Origin: Magnetovibrio sp. | Lineage (GTDB): Bacteria; Pseudomonadota; Alphaproteobacteria; Rhodospirillales; Magnetovibrionaceae | Direction of reading: 5' to 3' | Length of the DNA: 50,207 bases | Assembly (NCBI GenBank): GCA_028281525.1 | Contig: JANQJR010000024.1 | Location: forward strand, 1-50,207 | Part shown: one piece after another, positions 9,175 through 17,292 of the stretch | How positions within the stretch are numbered: position 1 is the stretch's first letter | Layout of the letters: every line of letters begins with the position of its first letter | Notes under the pieces: model-generated | Databases searched by the model: none | Seen by the model: only the letters and a program-made list of their open reading frames with translations | What the model was told of the DNA's origin: nothing | Translations under genes and position numbers: made by a program

Positions 9175-9879
9175 ATGAACTTGGATGTGAGACCCGGGAC
9201 CATCGATCCCAGCACCTCGATCTACGTCTACGAACTGCCCGTACGCCTGTGGCACTGGCTCAACGCGATGTGCATCGTGATCCTGGCCGTGACGGGCTAC
9301 TTCATCGGCAATCCGCTGCCCACTTTGGGCGGTGGGGAGGCCAGCGACCATTTCCTGATGGGCTATATCCGCTTTGCACACTTCGCCACGGCGTATGTGT
9401 TCGCGATTATCTGGATCGCGCGGATCTATTGGGGCTTCATGGGCAACCACCATGCCCGTCAGATTTTCTTTATCCCGTTCTGGCGGCGCGATTACTGGAG
9501 CGAGCTGTTTTTCGAGTTGCGCTGGTACTTCTTCCTGGAGAAAGAACCCAAGAAGTACGTCGGTCACAACCCGTTGGCGCAGTTCTTCATGTTCTTCTCC
9601 ATCACCTTGATGACCTTTTTCATGATTTGCACCGGTTTCGCGCTTTACGGCGAAGGCATGGGGATCGGCAGCTGGCAGGCGACCCTGTTCGGTTGGGTCT
9701 ACGACATCTTCCCCAACACCATGGAGCTGCACACGTGGCACCGCCTTGGGATGTGGGTCTATGTGGTGTTCATCATCGTCCACGTCTACGCCGCGATCCG
9801 CGAAGACATCATGTCGCGCCAAAGCCTGATCTCCACCATGATCAGTGGCGAGCGCATGTTCAAAGACAATCGGGACTGA
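9175..9879 (+). CDS. hupC: Ni/Fe-hydrogenase b-type cytochrome subunit
   Basis: Diheme membrane cytochrome b that anchors HupSL and passes electrons to the quinone pool. The 234-residue protein has four hydrophobic segments (about 24-44, 62-84, 135-160, 185-208). Conserved histidines lie in LPVRLWHWLN (first helix), in HFATAY and in the last helix region (WHRLGMW, HVYAAIRED). These are the haem ligands and family signatures of HupC/HyaC. It sits in the usual place between the large subunit and the maturation protease. Confidence 0.95.
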   Translation: MNLDVRPGTIDPSTSIYVYELPVRLWHWLNAMCIVILAVTGYFIGNPLPTLGGGEASDHFLMGYIRFAHFATAYVFAIIWIARIYWGFMGNHHARQIFFIPFWRRDYWSELFFELRWYFFLEKEPKKYVGHNPLAQFFMFFSITLMTFFMICTGFALYGEGMGIGSWQATLFGWVYDIFPNTMELHTWHRLGMWVYVVFIIVHVYAAIREDIMSRQSLISTMISGERMFKDNRD

Positions 9880-9892
9880 AGAGGCGTGCATC

Positions 9893-10477
9893 ATGAGCAA
9901 CGGCAACACCCTTATCCTCGGCATCGGCAACATCCTTTGGGCTGACGAAGGCTTCGGCGTGCGCGCGGTGGAGGAGTTTCACCGCCGCTACCGGACACCT
10001 GACAACGTGGTCGTCATGGACGGCGGAACCCAAGGCCTCTATCTAGTTCAATACGTGCAGGAAGCGGAAAACCTACTGGTTTTCGACGCCGTGGATTACG
10101 GATTGGAGCCGGGCGAAATGATCGTCGTCACCGGCGACGAAGTGCCGAAGTTCACCGGCGCCAAAAAGATGAGCCTGCACCAAACGGGTTTCCAGGAAGT
10201 GTTGTCGGCCGCCGACTTCACCGGGCACTACCCTAAGGAACTGACGCTGATCGGTGTGCAGGCCCTGGACCTGGAAGACTGGGGTGGGTCGTTGACGGAA
10301 CTCATCAAATCGAAAATGGATGAAGCCCTCTCTCTCGCCGTCAAGCAGTTGCGCAACTGGGGCGTTGACGTGACGGAACGCACTGAGCCCTTGAGCGGAG
10401 AAGACGGATTGCTGATCCATGATCTGGACATCGGCGCTTTTGAGGCGGGTCATCCGCTGCGTGGAATGGAGGCTTAA
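9893..10477 (+). CDS. hupD: Hydrogenase maturation endopeptidase
   Basis: Nickel-checking protease that trims the C-terminal peptide of HupL. The start at 9893 (MSNGNTLILGIGN) is preferred over the upstream in-frame ATG at 9845, which lies inside hupC. Family metal-binding residues are visible: Glu19 in ILWADEGFG, Asp65 in VFDAVDYG and His96 in SLHQTGF, matching the Glu/Asp/His set of HybD. The length of 194 residues is typical. Spacing to hupC is 13 bases. Confidence 0.94.
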   Translation: MSNGNTLILGIGNILWADEGFGVRAVEEFHRRYRTPDNVVVMDGGTQGLYLVQYVQEAENLLVFDAVDYGLEPGEMIVVTGDEVPKFTGAKKMSLHQTGFQEVLSAADFTGHYPKELTLIGVQALDLEDWGGSLTELIKSKMDEALSLAVKQLRNWGVDVTERTEPLSGEDGLLIHDLDIGAFEAGHPLRGMEA

Positions 10478-10481
10478 ACGT

Positions 10482-10820
10482 ATGTGTCTCGGCATTCCCA
10501 TGCGCATCGAAATTGCGGGTGAAGGTTGGGCGGACTGCCTGGACCGCGACGGCAATCCGCGGCGGGTCAACACGCTTCTTCTGGAAGCGCACGGCGTGGG
10601 CGATTGGGTGCTGGTGCATCTGGACAACGCCATCCGGGTTCTGCACGAAAACGAAGCCCAACAGATCGGCGATGCACTGCAGGCGGTGACCGCAGTGTTG
10701 CACGGTGAAAACGTCGATCATCTGTTCGCCGATTTGATCGGCCGGGAACCGGAGCTGCCGGAGGCCATACGAAGCCAACAAGAAGGGACCCAGCCGGAAA
10801 CAAAGGAGAAGAGCGCATGA
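10482..10820 (+). CDS. hupF: HypC/HupF-family hydrogenase chaperone
   Basis: Small chaperone of the HypC family, dedicated to protecting HupL during assembly. In Rhizobium, HupF matters especially under oxygen. It starts MCLGIPMRI, with the essential Cys2 exposed after Met removal. The 112-residue length and the acidic, Glu/Lys-rich C-terminal extension separate it from the true HypC (80 residues) at 17050. GGAGG precedes the start. It overlaps hupG by four bases (ATGA). Confidence 0.92.
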   Translation: MCLGIPMRIEIAGEGWADCLDRDGNPRRVNTLLLEAHGVGDWVLVHLDNAIRVLHENEAQQIGDALQAVTAVLHGENVDHLFADLIGREPELPEAIRSQQEGTQPETKEKSA

Positions 10821-11218
10821 CCGCCGCACAAGCGAATAACCCAAATGATAACGCCATCGCACGCATGGTCGAGCGTGCCGCCGCGGGCGTGTTCGGCAAG
10901 ACCGACCTGCATGCGGCGCTCAGCGAAGGGGATTGGTTGGTTTTGTTCGCGGGCGTCGCGGGCAAACGCCCGGAAACGGCGGATTTGGCGGTGATCCTGC
11001 CGGAGATTGCCAAGGATCGCGCCAAGGCGGGGTTCGATTTATCCATCGCCGTGGTCAATGGCGAAGACGAAGAAGACTTGAGCGCCGAATTCGGCGTGCT
11101 GGTCAAGCCGACCGTGGTGTTCGTGCGCGAAGGCGATATCAAGGGCTTGGTGCCGCGCATCAAGGATTGGGCCGAGTACGAACGGAAGCTCGCGGAATTT
11201 CTGCCCGTCAGTCAATAA
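10817..11218 (+). CDS. hupG: HupG/HyaE-family hydrogenase accessory protein
   Basis: A 133-residue protein of the HyaE/HupG family. It has a thioredoxin-like fold but no CxxC pair, as in the family. It is thought to act as a chaperone for the Tat-exported small subunit. Visible family traits are the central LVLFAGVAGKRPETADLAVILPEI region and the FGVLVKPTVVFVREG strand-turn matching the cis-Pro region of thioredoxins. It is translationally coupled to hupF. Assignment rests on these motifs and operon position. Confidence 0.9.
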   Translation: MTAAQANNPNDNAIARMVERAAAGVFGKTDLHAALSEGDWLVLFAGVAGKRPETADLAVILPEIAKDRAKAGFDLSIAVVNGEDEEDLSAEFGVLVKPTVVFVREGDIKGLVPRIKDWAEYERKLAEFLPVSQ

Positions 11219-11271
11219 CGCCAAAAGCAGACAGCGAAAGAGCCGATCACGAAAGATAGGGAGATGGACTG

Positions 11272-12111
11272 ATGAAGATGTTCGAATGGGAACAAGACGA
11301 AGGGATGGAGCTGACCATTCCGTCCATCAATGGCAGCGGCTTGGACGTGCAGGGTATCGACGCCAACGAAAACGCGCTGCGCATGGCGCGCGCCGAGCAG
11401 TTGGCGTCCCAGGCCCAGGCTGGCATTGAGTTGTTGCGCGACATTGCTGCAACGATGGCCAAGCAGACCAATGCCACCGCGCCCATGACCTACAGCTTGG
11501 CGGATCTGGACGGACCGTCGCGGGAATTGGTGTTGGAAGTCTTGGGGAGGGGCGAGGTGTCCGGCCACATGTCGCAGCCCGAACCCTTGCAGATTCAAGA
11601 AAGTATCTTTCCCGGCCTGTGGCGTTTGAAAAGCTTGAGCCATCCTGAAAGCCCGGAAGTCTTGGTGGTCGGCGATGTGCCCCCGGTGATGCGCATTCAA
11701 GATATCGAGAACCTGGATGCGAGCATGGCCATTCCAGAAGGCGCGGAGGACACCATGAATGCGCTGCCGGTGCTGGCGGAAATCAAGGACCGCGCCCAGG
11801 ATTACCGGGAAAGCCACACCAACCATGTGATCAATTTCACCCTGCTGCCCATGAGCGAACAGGACATGGCGTTGTTGCGCGAAACTCTGGGCGCGGGCCA
11901 TATCGACCTGACCTCCACCGGTTATGGGGCGTGCCGGGTATGCTCGACCCGCTGGCCCCATGTGTGGTCGGTGCAATTCTTCAACTCCATGGACAAGGTG
12001 ATCTTGGACACCCTGGAAATCGGCGGGGTTCCCAATTCCGTGTGTGCGTCCCAAGAAGACTTCCAAGACAGCGCGGAACGGATCATTGAAGTGATCGAGG
12101 CGTATCTCTGA
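11272..12111 (+). CDS. hupH: HupH/HyaF-family hydrogenase expression protein
   Basis: A 279-residue protein of the HyaF/HupH family, which assists assembly or export of the small subunit. The C-terminal region has the family block GYGACRVCSTRWPHVWSVQFFN. The segment IQESIFPGLWRLK is also typical. GATAGGGAGA lies shortly before the start. The stop codon overlaps the next start (TGATG), so it is coupled to the hupIJ fusion. Confidence 0.92.
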   Translation: MKMFEWEQDEGMELTIPSINGSGLDVQGIDANENALRMARAEQLASQAQAGIELLRDIAATMAKQTNATAPMTYSLADLDGPSRELVLEVLGRGEVSGHMSQPEPLQIQESIFPGLWRLKSLSHPESPEVLVVGDVPPVMRIQDIENLDASMAIPEGAEDTMNALPVLAEIKDRAQDYRESHTNHVINFTLLPMSEQDMALLRETLGAGHIDLTSTGYGACRVCSTRWPHVWSVQFFNSMDKVILDTLEIGGVPNSVCASQEDFQDSAERIIEVIEAYL

Positions 12112-12932
12112 TGACCCTCCCCGCACCCGCGCACGGCGCAAGGCCATCCGCCCCGGACACTTCCACTCCTACACCCCAAAGCGGGCGGATGGAGTGCGGC
12201 GTGTGTTGGTACGTCTACGATCCCACCCAAGGGGACGATTACTGGCAGATCGAGCCGGGCGTCGACTTCCACGACCTGCCGGACCATTGGCGCTGCCCCG
12301 AATGCGATCAGGAAAAATCGAAGTTTCTTCCTTTGGACGACTCCTGTATTGACGGAGACATGCAAAAAACCTCTGAGCAAGCCGGGGACAAGATCGCGCG
12401 CATCGTCGAGGCCTACAAGCGTGTCGATTTGGACCGCATGCAGGATTTGCCGTTCCGCAACGATGCGCTGTCGGTCGATGCCGTGGGCTTTCGCGATTGG
12501 GGCAACGAACAGTTGGGCGTGATCATCACGCCGTGGTTTATCAATCTGGTGCTGGTGCCGGGCGAAGGGACCGATTGGTCCCAGCACCGCCATGGCGACA
12601 AGGTGGCGTACACCCTGCCGTCGGGCGTTTACGAATTCGTCCATGGCGATTTGGAGGACTTTGGTCCCATTCAAAGCTGTTCGCTGATGTCACCGGTGAC
12701 CGAACTGGAAAACCATGACACCGCGCGCGTGATCGCCGAAGAGGTCATGCGCTTGATGGTGATCGAATCCGAGCCAGAGGAGTTCATCGGCCAGCCATTG
12801 CTCGGCGCCGTTCCCGAACCGGAAGAAGCCAAGCCTGAGCCCAAGCCCAATGTATCGGAGCCCATCAGCCGCCGTGAATTGCTGCGTGGGCGGCGCGATG
12901 CTAAAAGGACGTCAAAGGAGGACCCGTCATGA
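12111..12932 (+). CDS. hupIJ: Rubredoxin-HybE fusion (HupI-HupJ)
   Basis: Two hydrogenase accessory proteins in one 273-residue chain. Residues 27-80 form a rubredoxin (HupI), with MECGVCWYVYDP and WRCPECDQEK giving the four iron-binding cysteines. HupI is linked to protection and assembly of HupS under oxygen. Residues 95-220 match the HybE/HupJ chaperone family (DLPFRNDALSVDAVGF, LGVIITPWFINLVLVPG). The last 45 residues are Pro/Glu/Lys-rich, then basic. In Rhizobium leguminosarum hupI and hupJ are separate genes. The start overlaps the hupH stop. An internal ATG at 12189 would leave only the rubredoxin core and is possible but less likely. Confidence 0.88.
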   Translation: MTLPAPAHGARPSAPDTSTPTPQSGRMECGVCWYVYDPTQGDDYWQIEPGVDFHDLPDHWRCPECDQEKSKFLPLDDSCIDGDMQKTSEQAGDKIARIVEAYKRVDLDRMQDLPFRNDALSVDAVGFRDWGNEQLGVIITPWFINLVLVPGEGTDWSQHRHGDKVAYTLPSGVYEFVHGDLEDFGPIQSCSLMSPVTELENHDTARVIAEEVMRLMVIESEPEEFIGQPLLGAVPEPEEAKPEPKPNVSEPISRRELLRGRRDAKRTSKEDPS

Positions 12933-13138
12933 AAACCAAATTTTTTACCGCCATTGGCGTTTTCGCTGCCACACCGGCCTTGGCCCATGAACCCGCCGCC
13001 GTGGATGGCGGTATGGCCGCTTGGGTCGTGCATATGTTGACCCAACCCGATCATATGATCGCCATTTTGGCCGCAGTTGCCCTGGGCGTTGGCCTGTTCG
13101 TGAAGAGCCGTGCCAAATCCCGTGCAAAATCGGACTGA
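12929..13138 (+). CDS. Small HupE-like membrane protein
   Basis: A 69-residue protein, translationally coupled to hupIJ (ATGA overlap) and with AAAGGAGG just before its start. It has a signal peptide likely cut after PALA, leaving mature His as first residue. One transmembrane helix (about 44-59) follows, and a basic tail KSRAKSRAKSD. The block WVVHMLTQPDHMIAILAAVALGVG resembles the HPL-x-G-x-DHLLAM motif of HupE/UreJ nickel permeases, but the other five or so helices are missing. It may be a minimal HupE relic or a dedicated small subunit. Function unknown. Confidence 0.75.
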   Translation: MKTKFFTAIGVFAATPALAHEPAAVDGGMAAWVVHMLTQPDHMIAILAAVALGVGLFVKSRAKSRAKSD

Positions 13139-13186
13139 GTTCACTCTCGTCCAGTACTCTCAACTCTTAGTTACAACGTCAAACTT

Positions 13187-13224
13187 GGATCGGGGGGCGA
13201 GCTGTCTCCCGATCCCTTTCTTTT
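13187..13224 (+). terminator. Terminator of the hupS operon
   Basis: GGATCGGG (13187-13194) pairs perfectly with CCCGATCC (13208-13215), followed by ctttctttt. It lies 49 bases after the small HupE-like gene and separates the structural operon from hupUV. Confidence 0.8.
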
Positions 13225-13277
13225 AAGGCGTTGCGGGTTTAAGGTTTAAGGAAGGTCCCCAACAGAAGGGCAAAAAC

Positions 13278-14279
13278 GTGACGTTCAAGATTCTCTGGCT
13301 TCAAGCGGGCAGCTGCGGTGGCTGCACCATGGCGGCGTTGACCGCCGAAGATCGCGGCTTGATCGCGGCCTTGAGAGCTTTTGGCGTCGAAATTCTGTGG
13401 CACCCGGCCTTGAGCGTCGAAACCGGCCGGGAAGCGGTCAAAATCCTCGAAGACATCACCAGCGGAAAAGTCGAGTTGGATGCGCTATGCGTCGAAGGCT
13501 CCGCCATGCGCGGACCCGGCGGGACCGGCAAGTTCCAGATGTTGTCCGGCACGGGCCGCTCCATGGCCGACTGGATCCGCGAACTGAGTGGCTTTGCGCG
13601 CTACGTCGTGGCGGTGGGCACGTGCTCCGCGTTCGGTGGCTTGCCAATGGCGGGCGGCAACGTGACGGATGCTTGCGGCCTGCAATACGAAGGGGACAGT
13701 GAGGGCGGATTGCTGGGGCGCGACTTCAAATCGAAAGGCGGTTTGCCGGTGATCAACATCGCGGGCTGCGCGCCGCACCCCGACTGGATCACGGAAACGC
13801 TTGGACTGCTCGCCACCGTGCGCCTCAGTGCAGATCAACTGGACACGTTCGCCCGGCCTCGCTTTTTCGCCGACCATTTGGCCCACCATGGCTGTTCGCG
13901 CAACGAATATTATGAATTCAAAGCCAGTGCGACGCAGTTTTCCCACTTGGGCTGCTTGATGGAAAACTTAGGGTGTAAGGCGACCCAGGCGGCGGGCGAT
14001 TGCAACCTGCGCAGTTGGAACGGCTCCATGGGCAGTTGTCCCGACGCAGGCTTTCCGTGCGTCGCGTGTACCTCACCTGGGTTTGAGACGCCGTCCGACG
14101 CCTTTCAGGAAACGGCGAAACGCGCCGGCATTCCCATTGGGTTGCCCGTCGACATGCCCAAGGCCTGGTTCATCGCCCTGGCGGCCTTGTCCAAATCGGC
14201 GACGCCGGAACGGGTCAATTCCAATGCGCAATCGGACCACGTGGTCATCCCGCCCGTCCGCGACGAGGACGATACATGA
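13278..14279 (+). CDS. hupU: H2-sensing regulatory hydrogenase small subunit
   Basis: Small subunit of the cytoplasmic H2 sensor (group 2b, HupU/HoxB). It has no Tat signal and no C-terminal anchor. The proximal cluster motif is the ordinary GSCGGCTMAAL (C13, C16), without the extra cysteines of HupS. It also has AVGTCSAFGGLP, IAGCAPHP, and the distal and medial cluster cysteines in HHGCSRNEYYEF, GCKATQAAGDC and SMGSCPDAGFPCVAC. A GTG start at 13278 follows AGAAGGG. It overlaps hupV by four bases. Its role is to signal H2 to HupT. Confidence 0.94.
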   Translation: MTFKILWLQAGSCGGCTMAALTAEDRGLIAALRAFGVEILWHPALSVETGREAVKILEDITSGKVELDALCVEGSAMRGPGGTGKFQMLSGTGRSMADWIRELSGFARYVVAVGTCSAFGGLPMAGGNVTDACGLQYEGDSEGGLLGRDFKSKGGLPVINIAGCAPHPDWITETLGLLATVRLSADQLDTFARPRFFADHLAHHGCSRNEYYEFKASATQFSHLGCLMENLGCKATQAAGDCNLRSWNGSMGSCPDAGFPCVACTSPGFETPSDAFQETAKRAGIPIGLPVDMPKAWFIALAALSKSATPERVNSNAQSDHVVIPPVRDEDDT

Positions 14280-15721
14280 GCACGCGCATCATCGGCCCCT
14301 TCAACCGCGTCGAAGGCGACTTGGAAGTGCACTTGGAGATCGAAAACGAACGGGTGCAAAGTGCGCAGGTCTCCGCGTCGTTGTATCGTGGCTTCGAACA
14401 TATTTTGCTGGGCCGTCCGGCCTTTGACGCCATCACCATCACACCGCGCATTTGCGGCATCTGTTCGGTCTCCCAGTCCGTGGTCACAGCGGCGGCGCTG
14501 TCGGATGCGTTGGGTGTTCGTCCCTCCACCAACGGCCAGTTGGGCATCAATCTGGTGCATGCGGCGGAAAATCTCGCCGATCACCTGACGCACTTTTATC
14601 TGTTTTTCATGCCCGATTTTGCGCGTCCGGCGTATGCCGACAAGCCATGGTTCGCCAAGACCCAACGCCGCTTCCAGGCCCAAGCGGGTCTAGGCGCCAA
14701 GGAATTGCTGGCGGCGCGGGCGCGGTTGCTCAACATCACCGGCATCCTGGCGGGCAAGTGGCCGCATACCCTGGCGGTTCAGCCGGGCGGCTTGACCCGC
14801 TCGCTCGACGAAGGAGGCAAGATGCGGCTGCTGTCCGTGCTGGCGGACGTGCGTGCCTTTCTGCAAGAAACACTTTATGGCCTGTCCTTGGAAGAGATCG
14901 CGGGCCTGGAGAACCGCGCGGCCCTGGACAAGGTTCTGGATACGGCCATCGACATCGGCTCCGACCTCGGTCTTTTCGCCGCTTTGGCGCGGGATTTGGA
15001 CCTGGAGAGCTTGGGCGCGGCCTATAGCCGTTTTCTGAGCTTCGGCGCGTACCACTTTCAAGATGAAAACCTGTTTCCCGCCGGCATGATGGTGGCGGGG
15101 GAGGTGCGTGAGCTCGATCCAGGCGCGTTTCGCGAAGATTTGCAATCGAGCTGGTACGCGGGCGGCCCCAGCCACCCGGCGGACGGTGTCACCCAGCCTT
15201 TTATCGAACGCGAAGGGGCCTATACCTGGTGCAAAGCTCCGCGTGTGAACGGCCAACCCGCCGAAGTCGGCGCGGTGGCCCGCCAACTGGTCGCGGGACA
15301 ACCGCTGATTCGCGACATGGTCGGTGCGGGGCCGGCCAATGTGTTCGCGCGGATCATCGCGCGCCTGGTGGAAAGCGCACGCATCGTCATCAACATGGAG
15401 TATTGGGCGCGCCGCATCGAGCCGAAGGCCCCGGTCAGCACCGATGAAAAACCCGCCGATGAGGGCGTGGGCGTGGGCCTCGCCGAAGCTGCGCGCGGCA
15501 GCCTGGGTCATTGGGTGCGCATCGAAAAGGGCCGGATTCAGAACTATCAGATCATCACGCCAACCACCTGGAATTTCTCGCCCCGCGATGGCGCGGGCGT
15601 GCCCGGACCGGTGGAATACGCTTTGGAAGGCACCCCGGTTGCGCACAGCGATCCCAATGCGGTGGCTGTGCAGCACGTGGTGCGGTCGTTCGATCCGTGC
15701 ATGGCCTGTACGGTTCATTAG
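14276..15721 (+). CDS. hupV: H2-sensing regulatory hydrogenase large subunit
   Basis: Large subunit of the regulatory hydrogenase (HupV/HoxC). Nickel ligands are present in RICGIC (C60, C63) and DPCMACTVH (C475, C478), so it is not HupK, which lacks them. The chain ends exactly at the final His481 with no cleavable tail. This is the hallmark of sensor hydrogenases, which mature without a HupD-type protease. With HupU it binds H2 and, in Rhodobacter and Ralstonia systems, stops the kinase from acting on the regulator. Confidence 0.95.
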   Translation: MSTRIIGPFNRVEGDLEVHLEIENERVQSAQVSASLYRGFEHILLGRPAFDAITITPRICGICSVSQSVVTAAALSDALGVRPSTNGQLGINLVHAAENLADHLTHFYLFFMPDFARPAYADKPWFAKTQRRFQAQAGLGAKELLAARARLLNITGILAGKWPHTLAVQPGGLTRSLDEGGKMRLLSVLADVRAFLQETLYGLSLEEIAGLENRAALDKVLDTAIDIGSDLGLFAALARDLDLESLGAAYSRFLSFGAYHFQDENLFPAGMMVAGEVRELDPGAFREDLQSSWYAGGPSHPADGVTQPFIEREGAYTWCKAPRVNGQPAEVGAVARQLVAGQPLIRDMVGAGPANVFARIIARLVESARIVINMEYWARRIEPKAPVSTDEKPADEGVGVGLAEAARGSLGHWVRIEKGRIQNYQIITPTTWNFSPRDGAGVPGPVEYALEGTPVAHSDPNAVAVQHVVRSFDPCMACTVH

Positions 15722-15743
15722 GTCTGAGATACTTGATGCAGAA

Positions 15744-15755
15744 TACTAGCTAGTA
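15744..15755. promoter_or_regulatory. 12-bp perfect palindrome after hupV
   Basis: TACTAGCTAGTA is a perfect palindrome six bases upstream of the tandem TTTCC-N5-GGAAA sites. A flanking ACTTG (15731-15735) and CAAGT (15758-15762) could extend it into a hairpin. No T-run follows, so it is not an obvious terminator. It may be an operator. Confidence 0.35.
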
Positions 15756-15761
15756 AGCAAG

Positions 15762-15796
15762 TTTCCAGGATGGAAAGTAAATTTCCAAAGTGGTAA
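15762..15796 (+). promoter_or_regulatory. Tandem candidate HupR operators upstream of hypB
   Basis: A perfect inverted repeat TTTCC-AGGAT-GGAAA (15762-15776) is followed exactly 20 bp downstream by a degenerate copy TTTCC-AAAGT-GGTAA (15782-15796). Centres lie 133 and 113 bp before the GG of the hypB -24 element. The two-helical-turn phasing and the matching site before hupS support an enhancer for the NtrC-type regulator encoded in the same operon. Confidence 0.6.
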
Positions 15797-15900
15797 CATA
15801 CTTGTCATTCGCAAAGGGGCGCAAAACCGTGCTTGAATAGGGACCGTGCCTAATTCCCTGGAATCCGGGCGTCTTATTTTTAATTGTACAGCTCATTGCG

Positions 15901-15915
15901 TGGCACGGTTATTGC
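15901..15915 (+). promoter_or_regulatory. Sigma-54 (-24/-12) promoter of hypB operon
   Basis: TGGCAC-G-GTTA-TTGC is an exact match to the sigma-54 consensus. It lies 61 bases before the hypB start codon, nearly the same distance as for hupS. This places maturation genes and the hupR-hupT regulators under the same type of control as the enzyme. Confidence 0.88.
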
Positions 15916-15976
15916 CATTTACAGGATCAATGATGAAAATGCGGTCCAAAGAAGAGGCCGATAAGGGAGACAGCGC

Positions 15977-16915
15977 ATGTGTACGGTTTGCGGGTGCGGC
16001 AAGGATGACGTGAAGGTCGAAGGCGACAAACATGCCCACGACCATCATCACGATCACAGGCATCACCACCACCATGATCATGGGCATGACCACCATCACC
16101 ATGATCACGCCCATGCGCACGAAGATGAGCGCGGCGATCTGCATTACGGCAAGGACATCGGTGGCGCGCACGTGCCGGGACTGAGCCAGGCGCGCATCGT
16201 GCAGATCGAACAGGATATCCTGGGCAAGAACGACCACTTGGCGTTTCACAACCGCGAACGGTTTGCCGAGCTCGGTTTATTGGCGTTGAATCTGGTGTCG
16301 TCGCCGGGCTCGGGCAAGACCACGCTGTTGGCGCGTTCTGCTTCTGACCTTTCCAAAAAGACATCCGTTGCGGTGGTCGAAGGCGACCAGCAAACCGCGT
16401 TGGATGCGGACCGTATCCGCGACGCGGGCGTGCCTGCCATCCAGGTCAACACCGGCAAGGGGTGCCATCTGGATGCCTCCATGGTGGCGCGTGCGGTGGA
16501 CAGCCTCACGGACAAAGACGATGGCCTACAATCGGGGGGCGTGCTGTTCATCGAAAACGTGGGCAATCTGGTCTGTCCCGCGGCCTTCGATCTGGGTGAA
16601 GCCGCCAAGGTGGTGATTCTGTCCGTGACGGAAGGCGAAGACAAACCGCTGAAGTACCCGGACATGTTCCACGCCTCGGACCTGATGATCTTGAACAAGT
16701 CCGACCTTTTGCCCTACGTGCCGTTTGATGTGGACAAATGTATCGAATACGCGCGGCGTATCAACCCCGACATCGAAGTGCTGCAGCTTTCGGCGCTGAC
16801 CGGCGAGGGTTTGGAGGATTGGTACGCGTGGATCGAAAACCGCCGCGCCGATATCCAGGCTGCTAGAGTGCGATCGGATGAGGTTGATGCATATGAGCGT
16901 CAATCTCATCCGTGA
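15977..16915 (+). CDS. hypB: Hydrogenase nickel incorporation GTPase
   Basis: GTPase that stores and delivers nickel to the hydrogenase large subunit. The N-terminus MCTVCGC matches the high-affinity nickel site of HypB. Residues 19-48 contain 20 histidines among 30 residues, a nickel-storage stretch like that of rhizobial HypB. The GTPase domain shows [10 protein letters not shown] (P-loop, about 108-116), VEGDQQT and NKSDLL. AAGGGAGA supports the start. Its usual partner hypA, normally just upstream, is absent here; only regulatory DNA precedes it. Confidence 0.96.
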   Translation: MCTVCGCGKDDVKVEGDKHAHDHHHDHRHHHHHDHGHDHHHHDHAHAHEDERGDLHYGKDIGGAHVPGLSQARIVQIEQDILGKNDHLAFHNRERFAELGLLALNLVSSPGSGKTTLLARSASDLSKKTSVAVVEGDQQTALDADRIRDAGVPAIQVNTGKGCHLDASMVARAVDSLTDKDDGLQSGGVLFIENVGNLVCPAAFDLGEAAKVVILSVTEGEDKPLKYPDMFHASDLMILNKSDLLPYVPFDVDKCIEYARRINPDIEVLQLSALTGEGLEDWYAWIENRRADIQAARVRSDEVDAYERQSHP

Positions 16916-16953
16916 ATCGCCCTCTAACACATGGATCAGGGGCGGATTCACAC

Positions 16954-16987
16954 CTTAGGTGGAAGCACAAAAGTGAGTCCACCTAAG
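16954..16987 (+). other. Intraoperonic hairpin between hypB and hypC
   Basis: CTTAGGTGGA (16954-16963) pairs perfectly with TCCACCTAAG (16978-16987). Inside, CAC/GTG can pair across tandem G-A mismatches around an AAAA loop. No T-run follows, so it looks like an mRNA processing or stability element rather than a terminator. An 8-bp direct repeat cggcctga follows (17011-17018, 17025-17032). Confidence 0.55.
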
Positions 16988-17049
16988 ACGATCCGACCCT
17001 AGCGTTAAAACGGCCTGAGTCAAATCGGCCTGAACAGGAGAAAAACCCG

Positions 17050-17292
17050 ATGTGTCTCGCAATTCCCGCCAAGGTCGTCCATCTCCGCGATGACGGCTTG
17101 GCCGATGTGGAACTGGAAGGCGTGGTCAAGGAAGTGTCTTTGGACTTGGTCGACGGCGTCGGCGTCGGCGACTTCGTGATCGTGCATGTGGGCTACGCGC
17201 TCGCCAAGCTCGACCCGGTGGAAGCCGAAAAGACTTTGAAGCTGTTCGCCGAAATGGGGGAAGCAGCCCTTCAACAAGGAGCGGCCCAATGA
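17050..17292 (+). CDS. hypC: Hydrogenase assembly chaperone
   Basis: An 80-residue HypC starting MCLAIPAKV. Cys2 binds the Fe(CN)2CO unit together with HypD and escorts it to the large subunit. It also has the typical GDFVIVHVGYALAKLD block. AGGAG precedes the start. It overlaps hypD by four bases. It is separated from hypB by a 134-base gap containing a strong hairpin. Confidence 0.96.
   Translation: MCLAIPAKVVHLRDDGLADVELEGVVKEVSLDLVDGVGVGDFVIVHVGYALAKLDPVEAEKTLKLFAEMGEAALQQGAAQ

Noticed and set aside
14276-15721. Annotation of this gene as hupK
   Set aside because: HupK lacks the nickel-binding cysteines. This protein has both RICGIC and DPCMAC and ends at the final His, which defines HupV.
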